Source: Paenibacillus sp. Root444D2 (GTDB lineage Bacteria > Bacillota > Bacilli > Paenibacillales > NBRC-103111). From it: a DNA stretch of 64,000 nucleotides. The DNA is taken from the NCBI RefSeq assembly GCF_001426375.1, contig NZ_LMEO01000005.1:81646-145645 (forward strand), given 5' to 3'. The first letter of the stretch is position 1, and every line of letters begins with the position of its first letter. A program made the translations under genes and the position numbers. Below are positions 55,375 to 63,691 of this stretch, one piece after another. A model generated the notes under the pieces. The model ran no database searches. It was not told where the DNA came from and saw only the letters and a list, made by a program, of their open reading frames with translations.

Positions 55375-55670
55375 CGGGAGTTAGCAATAACGCTATAATG
55401 CTTCATCTCTAAGATTGCATTGAAAAAGGGTTTAACCAATGAAAAGAAATGTTGAAAATCTGAGCTCGTCCGAAATCCTTGCATATGTCCCTCCATCGAG
55501 TCCCATTCGATTCTGACAATGAAATGATTAGCTTCTTCAATGCCCTTAATGACCTCATATGACAAACAATGCGTAGAGCGGTCTAAATACGTTCCAGCCT
55601 CTGTATATGCCGTTATGAATTGCTTAGCTGATTCTGGCGCTATGTCATACCGAATGATTTCCACTACCAT
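55371..55670 (-). CDS. Antibiotic biosynthesis monooxygenase (ABM) family protein
   Basis: 99 residues, ferredoxin-like fold: MVVEIIRYDIAPESAKQFI, then CLSYEVIKGIEEANHFIVRI and EWDSMEGHMQGF. The ATG at 55670 has AAGGCGGGA upstream; a longer frame begins at 55688. Typical of quinol or heme monooxygenases (cofactor-free). The next gene upstream on the same strand is a broken HxlR regulator, often paired with such enzymes. Confidence 0.85.
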   Translation of the reverse strand: MVVEIIRYDIAPESAKQFITAYTEAGTYLDRSTHCLSYEVIKGIEEANHFIVRIEWDSMEGHMQGFRTSSDFQHFFSLVKPFFNAILEMKHYSVIANSR

Positions 55671-55791
55671 GTGATATCCCGCCTTCATAATTTTTTTTAT
55701 AGATGTAATCCATATCCAGAATTATACAGGGTGGAACCTCAGCAAACAATACGGCACATTTTTGTTCGTAGAACGTTGCCATGGTTACGTG

Positions 55792-56142
55792 CTATTCGCC
55801 TGACGTCCCCAAAGCACTCACTTGCAGGTCGAATTCGCGCATACGTTGTTTGCCCCATTCGCACATAAGCTCAAGAATCGGCTCAACACTCTTGCCATAC
55901 TCGGTGAGGGAATATTCAACTCTTTTAATCCGCTCGTCAAATACAATCCTCTGGACCAAGCCATCCTCCTCCAGTTCCTTCAATTGAAGGGTCAGTATTC
56001 GCTGAGTGATATTCGGCATCCGCTGATGAAGCTGGTTGTAGCGTAAAGTCTGCTTGGATACATACCGCAGGATGACCGTCTTCCACTTCCCACCCAGAAA
56101 ATCTAATGTCACTTCTACTGGCAGCCATATATTTTAGTCATG
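55792..56142 (-). pseudogene. HxlR family regulator with a frameshift near the N-terminus
   Basis: The N-terminal frame from 56142 gives MTKIYGC then a stop; the other frame gives PVEVTLDFLGGKWKTVILRY onward. HxlR proteins read continuously as ...YxCPVExTLDxLGGKWK. The sequence TGCCAGTAGAA would need one extra C (TGCCCAG) near 56121-56126 to restore the frame. Beyond that the 106 residues look intact, so either a very recent loss or a sequence error. Without repair, a GTG start at 56112 could give a protein lacking the redox-sensing Cys. Confidence 0.75.
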
Positions 56143-56211
56143 GTAAATACAACTCCTCTTCAATTCTTTGTGACATAAATTTACCTTATTTTAACATATA
56201 AGAACAACTAG

Positions 56212-56253
56212 AAAAACGGCCCTTATTCGCTATTTTGCGATAGGACCGTTTTT
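56212..56253. terminator. Terminator following yjcZ copy 1
   Basis: AAAAACGGCCC...GGACCGTTTTT stem with TTCGC / GCGA inner helix; A and T runs at either side. The same hairpin family recurs at 56924-56968. Confidence 0.7.
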
Positions 56254-56282
56254 GTATTCTTGCTATTTTTTGAGTTGTTGGA

Positions 56283-56378
56283 TTAAATTGCAAAAGTTGC
56301 TAGGATGATTACCAAAAGAATAAAAAGAACTAAGATAAATGCTACGTTTTGGCCATAACCATAACCTACTCCACTCAT
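56283..56378 (-). CDS. YjcZ-type sporulation mini-protein, copy 1
   Basis: 31 residues: MSGVGYGYGQNVAFILVLFI followed by LLVIILATFAI. Gly-Tyr-rich head and one hydrophobic helix, diagnostic of the YjcZ sporulation protein family. GAGAGAATAA-type AG-rich box precedes the ATG. Confidence 0.88.
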   Translation of the reverse strand: MSGVGYGYGQNVAFILVLFILLVIILATFAI

Positions 56379-56459
56379 TTTTATTCTCTCCCCTCTGGTG
56401 ATTTTTCACTACGTTATAAATATACGCTCAGTACATATAGCTTGATTGGACGTATGCCA

Positions 56460-56705
56460 TGGGGAGGCAAACGCGGAGGAAAAGCTCAGACGCATCGGGA
56501 TAACTTATGCAGAAATTTGAGAATCAAATTGCATCCATACCATCATGGGACCCACCACCCTATGCATCATCACATGAACCACCATGGATATCACGATGGG
56601 ATTCATCATGGGTATATGCAAGGATACTATCATGCACGCGCGATAGGGCCGTTTGTCTTGATTATCATTGTGCTGGATTTAGGAATCTTAAATTACAAAA
56701 GCTGA
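56460..56705 (+). other. Possible His-rich insert in the yjcZ array
   Basis: Around 56530-56640 the plus strand can be read HPYHHGTHHPMHHHMNHHGY and HDGIHHGY. It lies where the terminator's left arm stands in the next repeat unit and continues into IGPFVLIIIVLD in frame. No good ribosome binding site is visible and the other strands give less regular peptides. Either a small His-rich sporulation gene fragment or a non-coding insertion. Confidence 0.25.
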
Positions 56706-56807
56706 TGTGATGATAACCAAAAGAATAAAAAGAACCAAAATAAATGCTACGTTGCGACCCATCCCGTAACCGTCACCACAACCTACACCATAACCTACTG
56801 CTCCCAT
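56688..56807 (-). CDS. YjcZ-type sporulation mini-protein, copy 2
   Basis: 39 residues: MGAVGYGVGCGDGYGMGRNV then AFILVLFILLVIITSAFVI. Differs from copy 3 by one residue (Val8 versus Ala8). Single hydrophobic helix. Confidence 0.88.
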   Translation of the reverse strand: MGAVGYGVGCGDGYGMGRNVAFILVLFILLVIITSAFVI

Positions 56808-56923
56808 GTTTACTCATTCCCTTCAGTGATTTTTCACTTACAGTATAAATATATGTTCGGTACAGAGTGCTTGCTTGGACGTATGATATTGGGAGGTAAC
56901 CGCGGAGGAAAAAGCCGAAATAA

Positions 56924-56968
56924 AAAAACGGCCCGTGGTCGCATCTATTTCGCGATAGGGCCGTTTTT
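56924..56968. terminator. Terminator between yjcZ copies 2 and 3
   Basis: AAAAACGGCCC / GGGCCGTTTTT, eleven-bp arms with a 23-nt loop region. Confidence 0.75.
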
Positions 56969-57002
56969 GTTATTCTCGATTTTTTTGTTGGATGAAGGAA
57001 AT

Positions 57003-57122
57003 TTAAATTACAAAAGCTGATGTGATGATAACTAAAAGAATAAAAAGAACTAAAATAAATGCTACGTTACGGCCCATCCCATAACCGTCACCACAACCTG
57101 CACCATAACCTACTGCTCCCAT
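57003..57122 (-). CDS. YjcZ-type sporulation mini-protein, copy 3
   Basis: 39 residues: MGAVGYGAGCGDGYGMGRNV then AFILVLFILLVIITSAFVI. Near-identical to copy 2. Located upstream, on the same strand, of the other copies and separated from the response regulator by about 100 bp. Confidence 0.88.
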   Translation of the reverse strand: MGAVGYGAGCGDGYGMGRNVAFILVLFILLVIITSAFVI

Positions 57123-57224
57123 GTTTACTCATTCCCTTCAGTTGTTTTTCACTACAGTATAAATATATGTTCGGTACAGAGTGCTTGATTGGACATTTGC
57201 CATTGTTAGGCAAACACTGATACC

Positions 57225-58031
57225 CTATAAGAACTTGTTGCGATACTCGGACGGCGTCATACCATACTGCTTCTTAAAGCTCTCCCGGAAATGATCCTGG
57301 TCTGTATATCCAATCCAGTCACAAACCTCATAGATTTTAATGGCGGGATCCTTCAGCAGTCGCGCTGCTTCCTCCATTCGAAGGCGAATGATCGCATAAT
57401 TGATCGTCATACCAGTTACTTCTTTAAACAGCAGATTCAAATATTTATCACTTAATCCAACTGAAGCGGATACAACGGATAGCGCCAATTCCTTGCGCGT
57501 GTATTCTGCTTTCAAGTACTGGATCGCTTGCTCGACCAGCTTCTTCTTTTTTAAACTTCCGGACCATTCCCCAAGCGGCAGAGTTTCCAACAAATTCGGA
57601 AGTTTGTCCTTGGCGGCTTGTTGTGTGAGAGCCAAGGCCTGACGCTCTCCTCGTTCTTTGCGCAGCACCTCAACCCCGTGCGCAAGAACTCTTTCAATCT
57701 CGCCCGGGTCGATCGGCTTCTGAACATAGTCGAGCACCTGCAGTTTAATGGCTTGCCGGGCGTGCTCAAACTCATTGAGTCCGGATAAAATAATGCAGCG
57801 GATATCCGGATTGCGAGCTTTTACAGCCTCAATCAACTCCAAGCCATTCATCTTAGGCATCCCAATATCGGTCAAGAGAAGATCTGGTTCCTCGCGGTCC
57901 AGCCAGGCCAGAACCTCCTCACCATTTTCAACGGCGCCCAACAATTCAATATCTAAAGCTTGCCAGTTAATGGCGTGAACCAACGTTTCACGAACGATCT
58001 TCACATCTTCTGCAATCAGCAGTTTGAACAT
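57225..58031 (-). CDS. Response regulator with AraC-type DNA-binding domain (YesN-like)
   Basis: 268 residues: receiver domain about 1-120 with phospho-acceptor Asp55 (LLLTDIGMPKMNG), and a C-terminal double-helix AraC HTH about 165-268 (LALSVVSASVGLSDKYLNLL, then WIGYTDQDHFRESFKKQYG). Shorter than typical YesN because the middle linker domain is missing. It should activate the adjacent ABC operon after phosphorylation by the kinase upstream (18-bp gap). Confidence 0.95.
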   Translation of the reverse strand: MFKLLIAEDVKIVRETLVHAINWQALDIELLGAVENGEEVLAWLDREEPDLLLTDIGMPKMNGLELIEAVKARNPDIRCIILSGLNEFEHARQAIKLQVLDYVQKPIDPGEIERVLAHGVEVLRKERGERQALALTQQAAKDKLPNLLETLPLGEWSGSLKKKKLVEQAIQYLKAEYTRKELALSVVSASVGLSDKYLNLLFKEVTGMTINYAIIRLRMEEAARLLKDPAIKIYEVCDWIGYTDQDHFRESFKKQYGMTPSEYRNKFL

Positions 58032-58048
58032 TCAGACCCTTCCTTTCT

Positions 58049-59884
58049 TCATACTGGCTGCTCCGGATGGTAGGGCAGAACAACTTCAACGCATGTTCCC
58101 TCTTTTACCCCTATATATCGTAAACCATAAGCTTCACCAACATGCAGTTGGATTCTCCGGTGTACATTCATAGTACCGTAACCGGTTCCTATGCCGCTAT
58201 TTTTAATACCGACATCACGCACAGGCTGTTGAGAAAGCATTTGGTTCATTTTATTTGCATCGCAACCTCGTCCATTGTCTTCGACACGCATCACAAGCTC
58301 CTCCCTTTCCAATCGTGCTGAAACAGTGATTCGGCAACCGGAATGACGATCGGCAAACCCATGAATGATGGCATTTTCAGCTAGAGGCTGTAAAATTAAA
58401 TGCACGATGTTTGCAGACAACAACTCATCAGGTACTTGTATATCGACGTTCAGATCATCCATCATCATCTTTTGAATGTGGAGATAAGCTTCAACCTGCT
58501 TGACCTCACTTTCTAAGGAAATCCAGATTTGACCTCGATTCAGGCCGTAACGAAATACGTTGGCGAGTGAACGAACGACCCGACTCGTTTCCTGATCTCC
58601 CGCCATAATAGCCCGACAGTTAATTAAATCCAAGGTGTTATATAAGAAATGAGGGTTGATCTGGGCATGCAGCAGCTCCAGTTGTAGCTGGCGGCGTTCA
58701 ATCTCTTCGGTAAAGGATTTCTCGATCAAACTATGCAGGGTGACGAGCATGGCAGCGAACTTTTGGTTCAGCTCATCCACCTCATAGATACCTGTGTTTT
58801 GATAAGGAAGCGGCATTTTAAATTCCACAACTTCCGGACGCTGGATAGCGTTAACAAGTCTGGTAATGGGAACAGTGACCCGCACAACGATTCTTCTAAG
58901 CCAGAAGCCCGCAACCAGCAAAGCAGCCAATGTTATAGCAGCACCTAGGGCGGATATCGCGAAGGTGTATTGGCTGAAATGGCTCTCTGGAACCACCGAT
59001 AACAACTTCCAGCCATTCTTCAGCGTTTCGAACATAACCCTGTGGCTTTCTCCGTCTATTCTTGTTATGATCGACCCCTTAGCTCCGGTCAATGTGCTTA
59101 CATAGGGAAACTTTCCTGCGTTTTCGAGAAAATCATAGCGCTCGCTGTAGATGACTTGATTCGTTTCATCCAGCAGCAGATGGTAGCCCTTCTCCAAATG
59201 AGCATTGTCGAACATGCTCTTGATGTTCCTGGTATCCGCACCGACGATAACCGTACCGAGGCTGCGGCCGTCTTTGAGACTCGTCTTTTTCCTCGCGGAA
59301 TAGATCATAGCGGCATTCATCAGATCCCTCTTCTGGCCCCACCATACGTTCTGACGTTCCCCGCTGCTCAGTCGGTGAAACCATTCCTGATCCTGCAAAT
59401 CTTCATTCTTGAAGATTCCTGTTATCGGATAGAAATCATCTGGCGCCATGGCATAGAGGCCGCTCCCCGGTTCCAATGCAAGAGAAACCACGTAGGATTG
59501 CTGCGCCATATCAGGAGACCCAAAGTCATTCAAGAGGGACAATAACGACAGATTCTGCAGGTTAGTCTCCAGCGTGTAATAATTATCGGCCGCCTCGAAA
59601 GTTTCCTGATATGTGGCCTCGAGCAGATTCTCTATCGATTGATTACTTAAAATAAAAGCGGCTACATTATTCATTGTATCGAACTGGTATTCGATATTCC
59701 TATACACGAATTTCATCGACTGTTCCGCCATCTTGAGGGAATGGTCGTTCTGAACTCGGATGAGAATGTAACTAGCCGCCGTTGCAAATAAAGCGATGAA
59801 GGTGACAATCAGCACAAAGATCGGAAGACCGAGCCTTGACAGTAATCCTGATTTGCCTTTCCGTTTTTGTATCTGAATTGCCAT
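58049..59884 (-). CDS. Sensor histidine kinase, YesM-like
   Basis: 611 residues from ATG at 59884 (AAAAGG box). Two transmembrane helices flank an extracellular cache-like domain (about 40-300); HAMP-like linker; HisKA_7 with LLHAQINPHFLYNTLDLINC carrying the phospho-acceptor His; HATPase with LQPLAENAIIHG and VEDNGRGCD. Partner of the response regulator; it should sense the binding-protein-bound sugar or cell-envelope state. Confidence 0.95.
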   Translation of the reverse strand: MAIQIQKRKGKSGLLSRLGLPIFVLIVTFIALFATAASYILIRVQNDHSLKMAEQSMKFVYRNIEYQFDTMNNVAAFILSNQSIENLLEATYQETFEAADNYYTLETNLQNLSLLSLLNDFGSPDMAQQSYVVSLALEPGSGLYAMAPDDFYPITGIFKNEDLQDQEWFHRLSSGERQNVWWGQKRDLMNAAMIYSARKKTSLKDGRSLGTVIVGADTRNIKSMFDNAHLEKGYHLLLDETNQVIYSERYDFLENAGKFPYVSTLTGAKGSIITRIDGESHRVMFETLKNGWKLLSVVPESHFSQYTFAISALGAAITLAALLVAGFWLRRIVVRVTVPITRLVNAIQRPEVVEFKMPLPYQNTGIYEVDELNQKFAAMLVTLHSLIEKSFTEEIERRQLQLELLHAQINPHFLYNTLDLINCRAIMAGDQETSRVVRSLANVFRYGLNRGQIWISLESEVKQVEAYLHIQKMMMDDLNVDIQVPDELLSANIVHLILQPLAENAIIHGFADRHSGCRITVSARLEREELVMRVEDNGRGCDANKMNQMLSQQPVRDVGIKNSGIGTGYGTMNVHRRIQLHVGEAYGLRYIGVKEGTCVEVVLPYHPEQPV

Positions 59885-59916
59885 AATCCCCATCCTTTTC
59901 AATGATGCTATGGCTA

Positions 59917-59953
59917 AAGCCCCGTCAACCGATGTTTATCGGCCGAGGGGCTT
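59917..59953 (-). terminator. Partial terminator/attenuator hairpin between binding-protein and kinase genes
   Basis: AAGCCCC...GGGGCTT outer arms plus a TCGGCCGAT / ATCGGTTGA inner helix with G-U pairs, ATAAAC-type loop. Only a weak T-run follows, which fits partial readthrough so that the binding protein is made in excess over the two-component system. Confidence 0.6.
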
Positions 59954-59997
59954 CCCATTCATATCTAAAGCTTCTTCAAGAAGGACATGCTTTCCTT

Positions 59998-61632
59998 CTA
60001 CTTGCCTGACTTTTTCTTCAAGGATTCTTCGAGCTCAGTTAATATTTTTGTCCCTCCCTGTGATTTCCATTTTTCTGCAAATTCGTCAAACTTCTTGATG
60101 TCTGCGCCCATAATGATTTGCGTAAAGACAGAATCGCGCAAGGTATTCAGCTCCACCAGCTTAGCTAGTTTGGTTGGTGAATCCAGATAGTTGGAAGCGT
60201 CGGTAATTTGGTACTTATTATGAATTGCGACATCCAGCGCCTGTGACTGGCGGAGTGGAAGCGACTCTAGGTAACGTGGCCAGCCTTTCAGTCCGGGAGC
60301 AAACAGATAGCTTTGAATACCACGGAAGTTCCCGTTCTTATCCTGCTGTGTCTTGGGATCAATTAGATCAGTAACGACCCTCATCTTGCCATTATCGATT
60401 TGATAGTCTTCCCCTTCAATGCCCCACACGGTAAGCATCTGATTCTCAAGTGATAACGAGTTCTCGATCATAGCCAATACTTTCTTAGGATCTTTCGTTT
60501 TGGCGCTGATCGCGTGCATTTGGCCGAATGGAGCACCTGCAGGGGCTACAGCTTTGCCATCCGTACCAACAAGCGAGTCGGTCAAAGTCAAATATTTGTA
60601 CGGTTGAAAGGACTGATCGGCGAGCTTTCCATCTGCTGTGAGTTTACCACTTTTCTTTAACTCGTTTGTTTCAACTTGGGTATCGTAATCGTTCGGCGTG
60701 GACCACCAGCCCATCCAAGAGAACAGCTTGCCGCTATACAGCTTCGCCCTCAGCTGCTCTTCCTTAATCGTCGCGAATTCTTTGTCGATAAGTCCTTCTG
60801 CATACATTTTTTGCAGATACTGCAGGGCTTCTCTCATCTTGGGATCAATGTCGTAATTGCTGAATTTGCCATCCTTCTCGGTAAAAAAGCCAGGTGTCAC
60901 ACCAAACGCGCCGAAAATATGGTCAAAAGAATTATTCGCGTATTTCTGCTGACCGATTTGTGCCGTATAGCCTCCGAGCGGAATCACATCAGGTTTCTCT
61001 GCCTTACTTTTTTTCAACAAATTGTAGTATTCATCAAGAGTTTTCGGAACCATAGCCCCCATGCCCTCCACAAAATCCTTTCGCAGCACAAGATTCCAGC
61101 GGTATCCTGAGCCCGGTCCGCCTTGATATGGAATACCGTAAATCTTACCGTTTACTTTCGCCTGTTCAAAAACTTCCTTCGGCACTTCCTTGAGAATATT
61201 CGGCGTATCCTTCTCATTGATCAGGGCCGTAAGATCAGCGAAAGCGCCCTGCTGCGCATATTTTTGGAAATCATCGGCGAAATCAATTCGAACAACATCA
61301 GGAATATCACCGCTCGACATCTTCAGATTTAACTTCGTTTTGTACTGCTGAAGGTCAACCATTTCGGGAATAATCTTGATATTCAGCTTTTTCTCTACAG
61401 CTTGTTTGATTACATCTTTCGATGGATCGTAAGGCTTGGATATGTCCTGGGCTTTTAACCATTTCAGTTCGTAGGGCTCCTCCGTTTTCGGCGATGCCGA
61501 TACCGCACTTCCTGAAGGCGAAGAAGAAACTGCAGGTAAGTCGCTGGATTTGCTGCACCCCACAACCGTTACGGTTCCGACTAAAATGGCGGCAAGCATA
61601 CCGTTCGACCAAACTTTCACTTGATTTGACAT
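59998..61632 (-). CDS. Extracellular solute-binding lipoprotein of a carbohydrate ABC importer
   Basis: 544 residues from the ATG at 61632 (AAGGAGG box). Lipobox VVGCSKSS near residues 22-29. Typical family-1-like binding protein of the LplA/YtcQ group (oligosaccharide uptake; also EAMY-type layout with EYYNLLKKSKAEKPD). No ATPase gene is in the operon; such importers commonly share a separate MsmK-like ATPase. Substrate unknown. Confidence 0.93.
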   Translation of the reverse strand: MSNQVKVWSNGMLAAILVGTVTVVGCSKSSDLPAVSSSPSGSAVSASPKTEEPYELKWLKAQDISKPYDPSKDVIKQAVEKKLNIKIIPEMVDLQQYKTKLNLKMSSGDIPDVVRIDFADDFQKYAQQGAFADLTALINEKDTPNILKEVPKEVFEQAKVNGKIYGIPYQGGPGSGYRWNLVLRKDFVEGMGAMVPKTLDEYYNLLKKSKAEKPDVIPLGGYTAQIGQQKYANNSFDHIFGAFGVTPGFFTEKDGKFSNYDIDPKMREALQYLQKMYAEGLIDKEFATIKEEQLRAKLYSGKLFSWMGWWSTPNDYDTQVETNELKKSGKLTADGKLADQSFQPYKYLTLTDSLVGTDGKAVAPAGAPFGQMHAISAKTKDPKKVLAMIENSLSLENQMLTVWGIEGEDYQIDNGKMRVVTDLIDPKTQQDKNGNFRGIQSYLFAPGLKGWPRYLESLPLRQSQALDVAIHNKYQITDASNYLDSPTKLAKLVELNTLRDSVFTQIIMGADIKKFDEFAEKWKSQGGTKILTELEESLKKKSGK

Positions 61633-61672
61633 GTAAAATAGACCTCCTTGATTTCTCTTTGATATGTTCACT

Positions 61673-62548
61673 TTAACCTTTCACCGAGCCAATCAACATG
61701 CCTTGCTCAAAATGCTTTTGAATGAAAGGGTAAATAATGAGCATCGGCAGGGCGACAATGATAATAGCAGCCATTTGAATGCCTATCGTAGGCGGAGGCG
61801 TTGAGCCAGCCGCTTCAAGCAGCTCCGGCGGGAGGCTGGAACTTGCAATAATCGTGCGGAGTACGAGCTGTACAGGCGCTTTGTGCCAATCCGTCACATA
61901 GAGCATAGCATTAAAGAAATCGTTCCAGTAGACGACTAGATAAAGGAGTCCAATCGTCGCTATGACCGGTTTGGATAAGGGCAGAACGATCTGCCACAGG
62001 ATTCTGAACTCGGATGCCCCATCAATTGAAGCAGATTCCCGCAAGCTATCGGGGATGCCTTCAAAAAACGATTTCATAATGATCATGTTAAAAGCACTGA
62101 AGGCCATAACCACAATCAACACATAACTTGTATCTAGTAATCCCAACTGTTTAATGGTGATATAAGTAGGAATCATTCCGCCCTTGAATAGCATGGTGAA
62201 AACAAAGAAGAGCATGATCATTCGCCGACCGGGCAGCTGTTTCTCCGCGAGCGAGTAAGACGCCGTTATCGTAAGGAACAGCGCAAGCAAGACGCCGGCC
62301 GCTGTATTGCGAATCGTATTGCCGTACGCAGAGTATATAAGCGAGCCTTCCTGCAGCAAGTACTTGTAATATTCCAAACTGAAGGAAGTCGGAAACAGAA
62401 TCAATCCATTTTTTTCACTGAAAATATGGTACGGCGTAACGGATACGGAAATAACATACCAGAATGGGATGACAATGAGAATCGTCAATGTGGTTAGAAT
62501 GATATAGTTGGTGGAGACAAAGGCCTTCTCGCCTTTTGTAAGCTTCAT
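61673..62548 (-). CDS. Carbohydrate ABC transporter permease (LplC/YtcP-like)
   Basis: 291 residues with six transmembrane helices and EAA loop ASIDGASEFRILWQIVLPLS near 184-203. Partner of the upstream permease. Starts 17 bp after that gene. Terminal VKG end is typical for this family. Confidence 0.94.
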   Translation of the reverse strand: MKLTKGEKAFVSTNYIILTTLTILIVIPFWYVISVSVTPYHIFSEKNGLILFPTSFSLEYYKYLLQEGSLIYSAYGNTIRNTAAGVLLALFLTITASYSLAEKQLPGRRMIMLFFVFTMLFKGGMIPTYITIKQLGLLDTSYVLIVVMAFSAFNMIIMKSFFEGIPDSLRESASIDGASEFRILWQIVLPLSKPVIATIGLLYLVVYWNDFFNAMLYVTDWHKAPVQLVLRTIIASSSLPPELLEAAGSTPPPTIGIQMAAIIIVALPMLIIYPFIQKHFEQGMLIGSVKG

Positions 62549-62565
62549 CGGTTCTCTTTCCTTTC

Positions 62566-63516
62566 TCAGAAAATGCCGGAATCATTGATTCGTTTAGCGA
62601 ACTGATTGGCAACCAGCAAAATCACAAGTCCAATTGTGCCCTTGATGACGTCAGCCGCAGCGGCAAGACTGAGACTGAACTGCTCGATGCCTACACGGTA
62701 AATGTACGTATCCAGAATATCCCCAACCTCAAAGACCATCGGATTGTACAAGTTAATCACCTGATCCAACCCAGCGCTCATGATATATCCGACCCTCAGG
62801 ATGAAGATGACGATGATAGTTCCCATAATTCCCGGCACAGTAATGTGAATAATCCGCCCAAAGCGTGATGCCCCATCCATAATAGCCGCTTCGTACATTT
62901 CCGGATTAAGCCCAGCGATGGCTGCAATATAGATGATAGCTGCCCAGCCCATCTCTTTCATGGCATCCGTGACGACAAGGATCGTTCGGAAATATGCCGG
63001 TTCGACGAGCAGATAAGCAGGATCGCCACCGAAGAATTCGATGATTTTATTAATGACTCCAGTTTCCGGTGAAAGGAGCAGCGTTATGATCCCTCCATAG
63101 ACGACCCAAGACACGAATCTTGGCAGGTAGACGGCCGTTTGAAGCGACTTTTTGAACCATGCAACTCTAACTTCATTCAATGCAAGCGCTAACAGGATCG
63201 GGCAAAGGAACCCGCTAATCATTTTGTATAAGCTGATAAGCAGTGTATTCTTGAAGGCATGGAGGAACAATTCTGATTCAAATAACATTCGGAAATATTT
63301 GAATCCGACCCACTCACTGCCGGAGAATCCCTGAATAGCGTTATAATCCATAAACGCAATGCTGATGCCATATAGCGGGAGATAGTCAAAAATGAGAACC
63401 CATGCGGTAGCGGGCAGCAGTAGAACATATAACAGCCTATATTTCCATAACCTCCTTATATGCTTCAGCAGTGGCTTTTCTTTTGTTTCGGTGATCTTGG
63501 CGGTCACCATCCCCAT
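62566..63516 (-). CDS. Carbohydrate ABC transporter permease (LplB/YteP-like)
   Basis: 316 residues, six transmembrane helices, EAA loop AAIMDGASRFGRIIHITVPG near 211-230. ATG at 63516 chosen with AGGAGG 8 nt upstream. First gene of the operon; its promoter lies in 63517-63648. Confidence 0.94.
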   Translation of the reverse strand: MGMVTAKITETKEKPLLKHIRRLWKYRLLYVLLLPATAWVLIFDYLPLYGISIAFMDYNAIQGFSGSEWVGFKYFRMLFESELFLHAFKNTLLISLYKMISGFLCPILLALALNEVRVAWFKKSLQTAVYLPRFVSWVVYGGIITLLLSPETGVINKIIEFFGGDPAYLLVEPAYFRTILVVTDAMKEMGWAAIIYIAAIAGLNPEMYEAAIMDGASRFGRIIHITVPGIMGTIIVIFILRVGYIMSAGLDQVINLYNPMVFEVGDILDTYIYRVGIEQFSLSLAAAADVIKGTIGLVILLVANQFAKRINDSGIF

Positions 63517-63648
63517 CTCTTTATCCTCCTATCTTACTTCTTGCCGCACTCGACTAAGAAAGTGCTTACATATTTAGCTTAGCGGAAATCGCTGGAGACG
63601 AAAACCCGAGTGAAGGACAATAATACAGGGGAAAAGTCTTTTCTGTCG

Positions 63649-63691
63649 AAAAAAAAGCATATCTCTGCCTATGCGGCAAAAATATGCTTCA
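63649..63691 (-). terminator. Terminator upstream of the ABC operon
   Basis: AAGCATAT / ATATGCTT outer arms, TGCC / GGCA inner helix, then eight T on the minus strand. It ends a minus-strand transcript entering from the right. Confidence 0.75.

Larger units (their letters stand above)
56212..57215. repeat. Three tandem units of terminator-yjcZ-promoter
   Basis: Each unit has a GGCC hairpin, a yjcZ gene on the minus strand, and an upstream block GTGATTTTTCACT with TATAAATATA and CTTGATTGGACGTATG. Units are about 320-420 bp; the first contains the His-rich insert. Copies 2 and 3 differ by only a few bases, so the latest duplication is recent. Confidence 0.85.

Noticed and set aside
56212-57215. 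CRISPR-like repeat array
   Set aside because: The repeats are 300-400 bp gene units, not short repeats with spacers.
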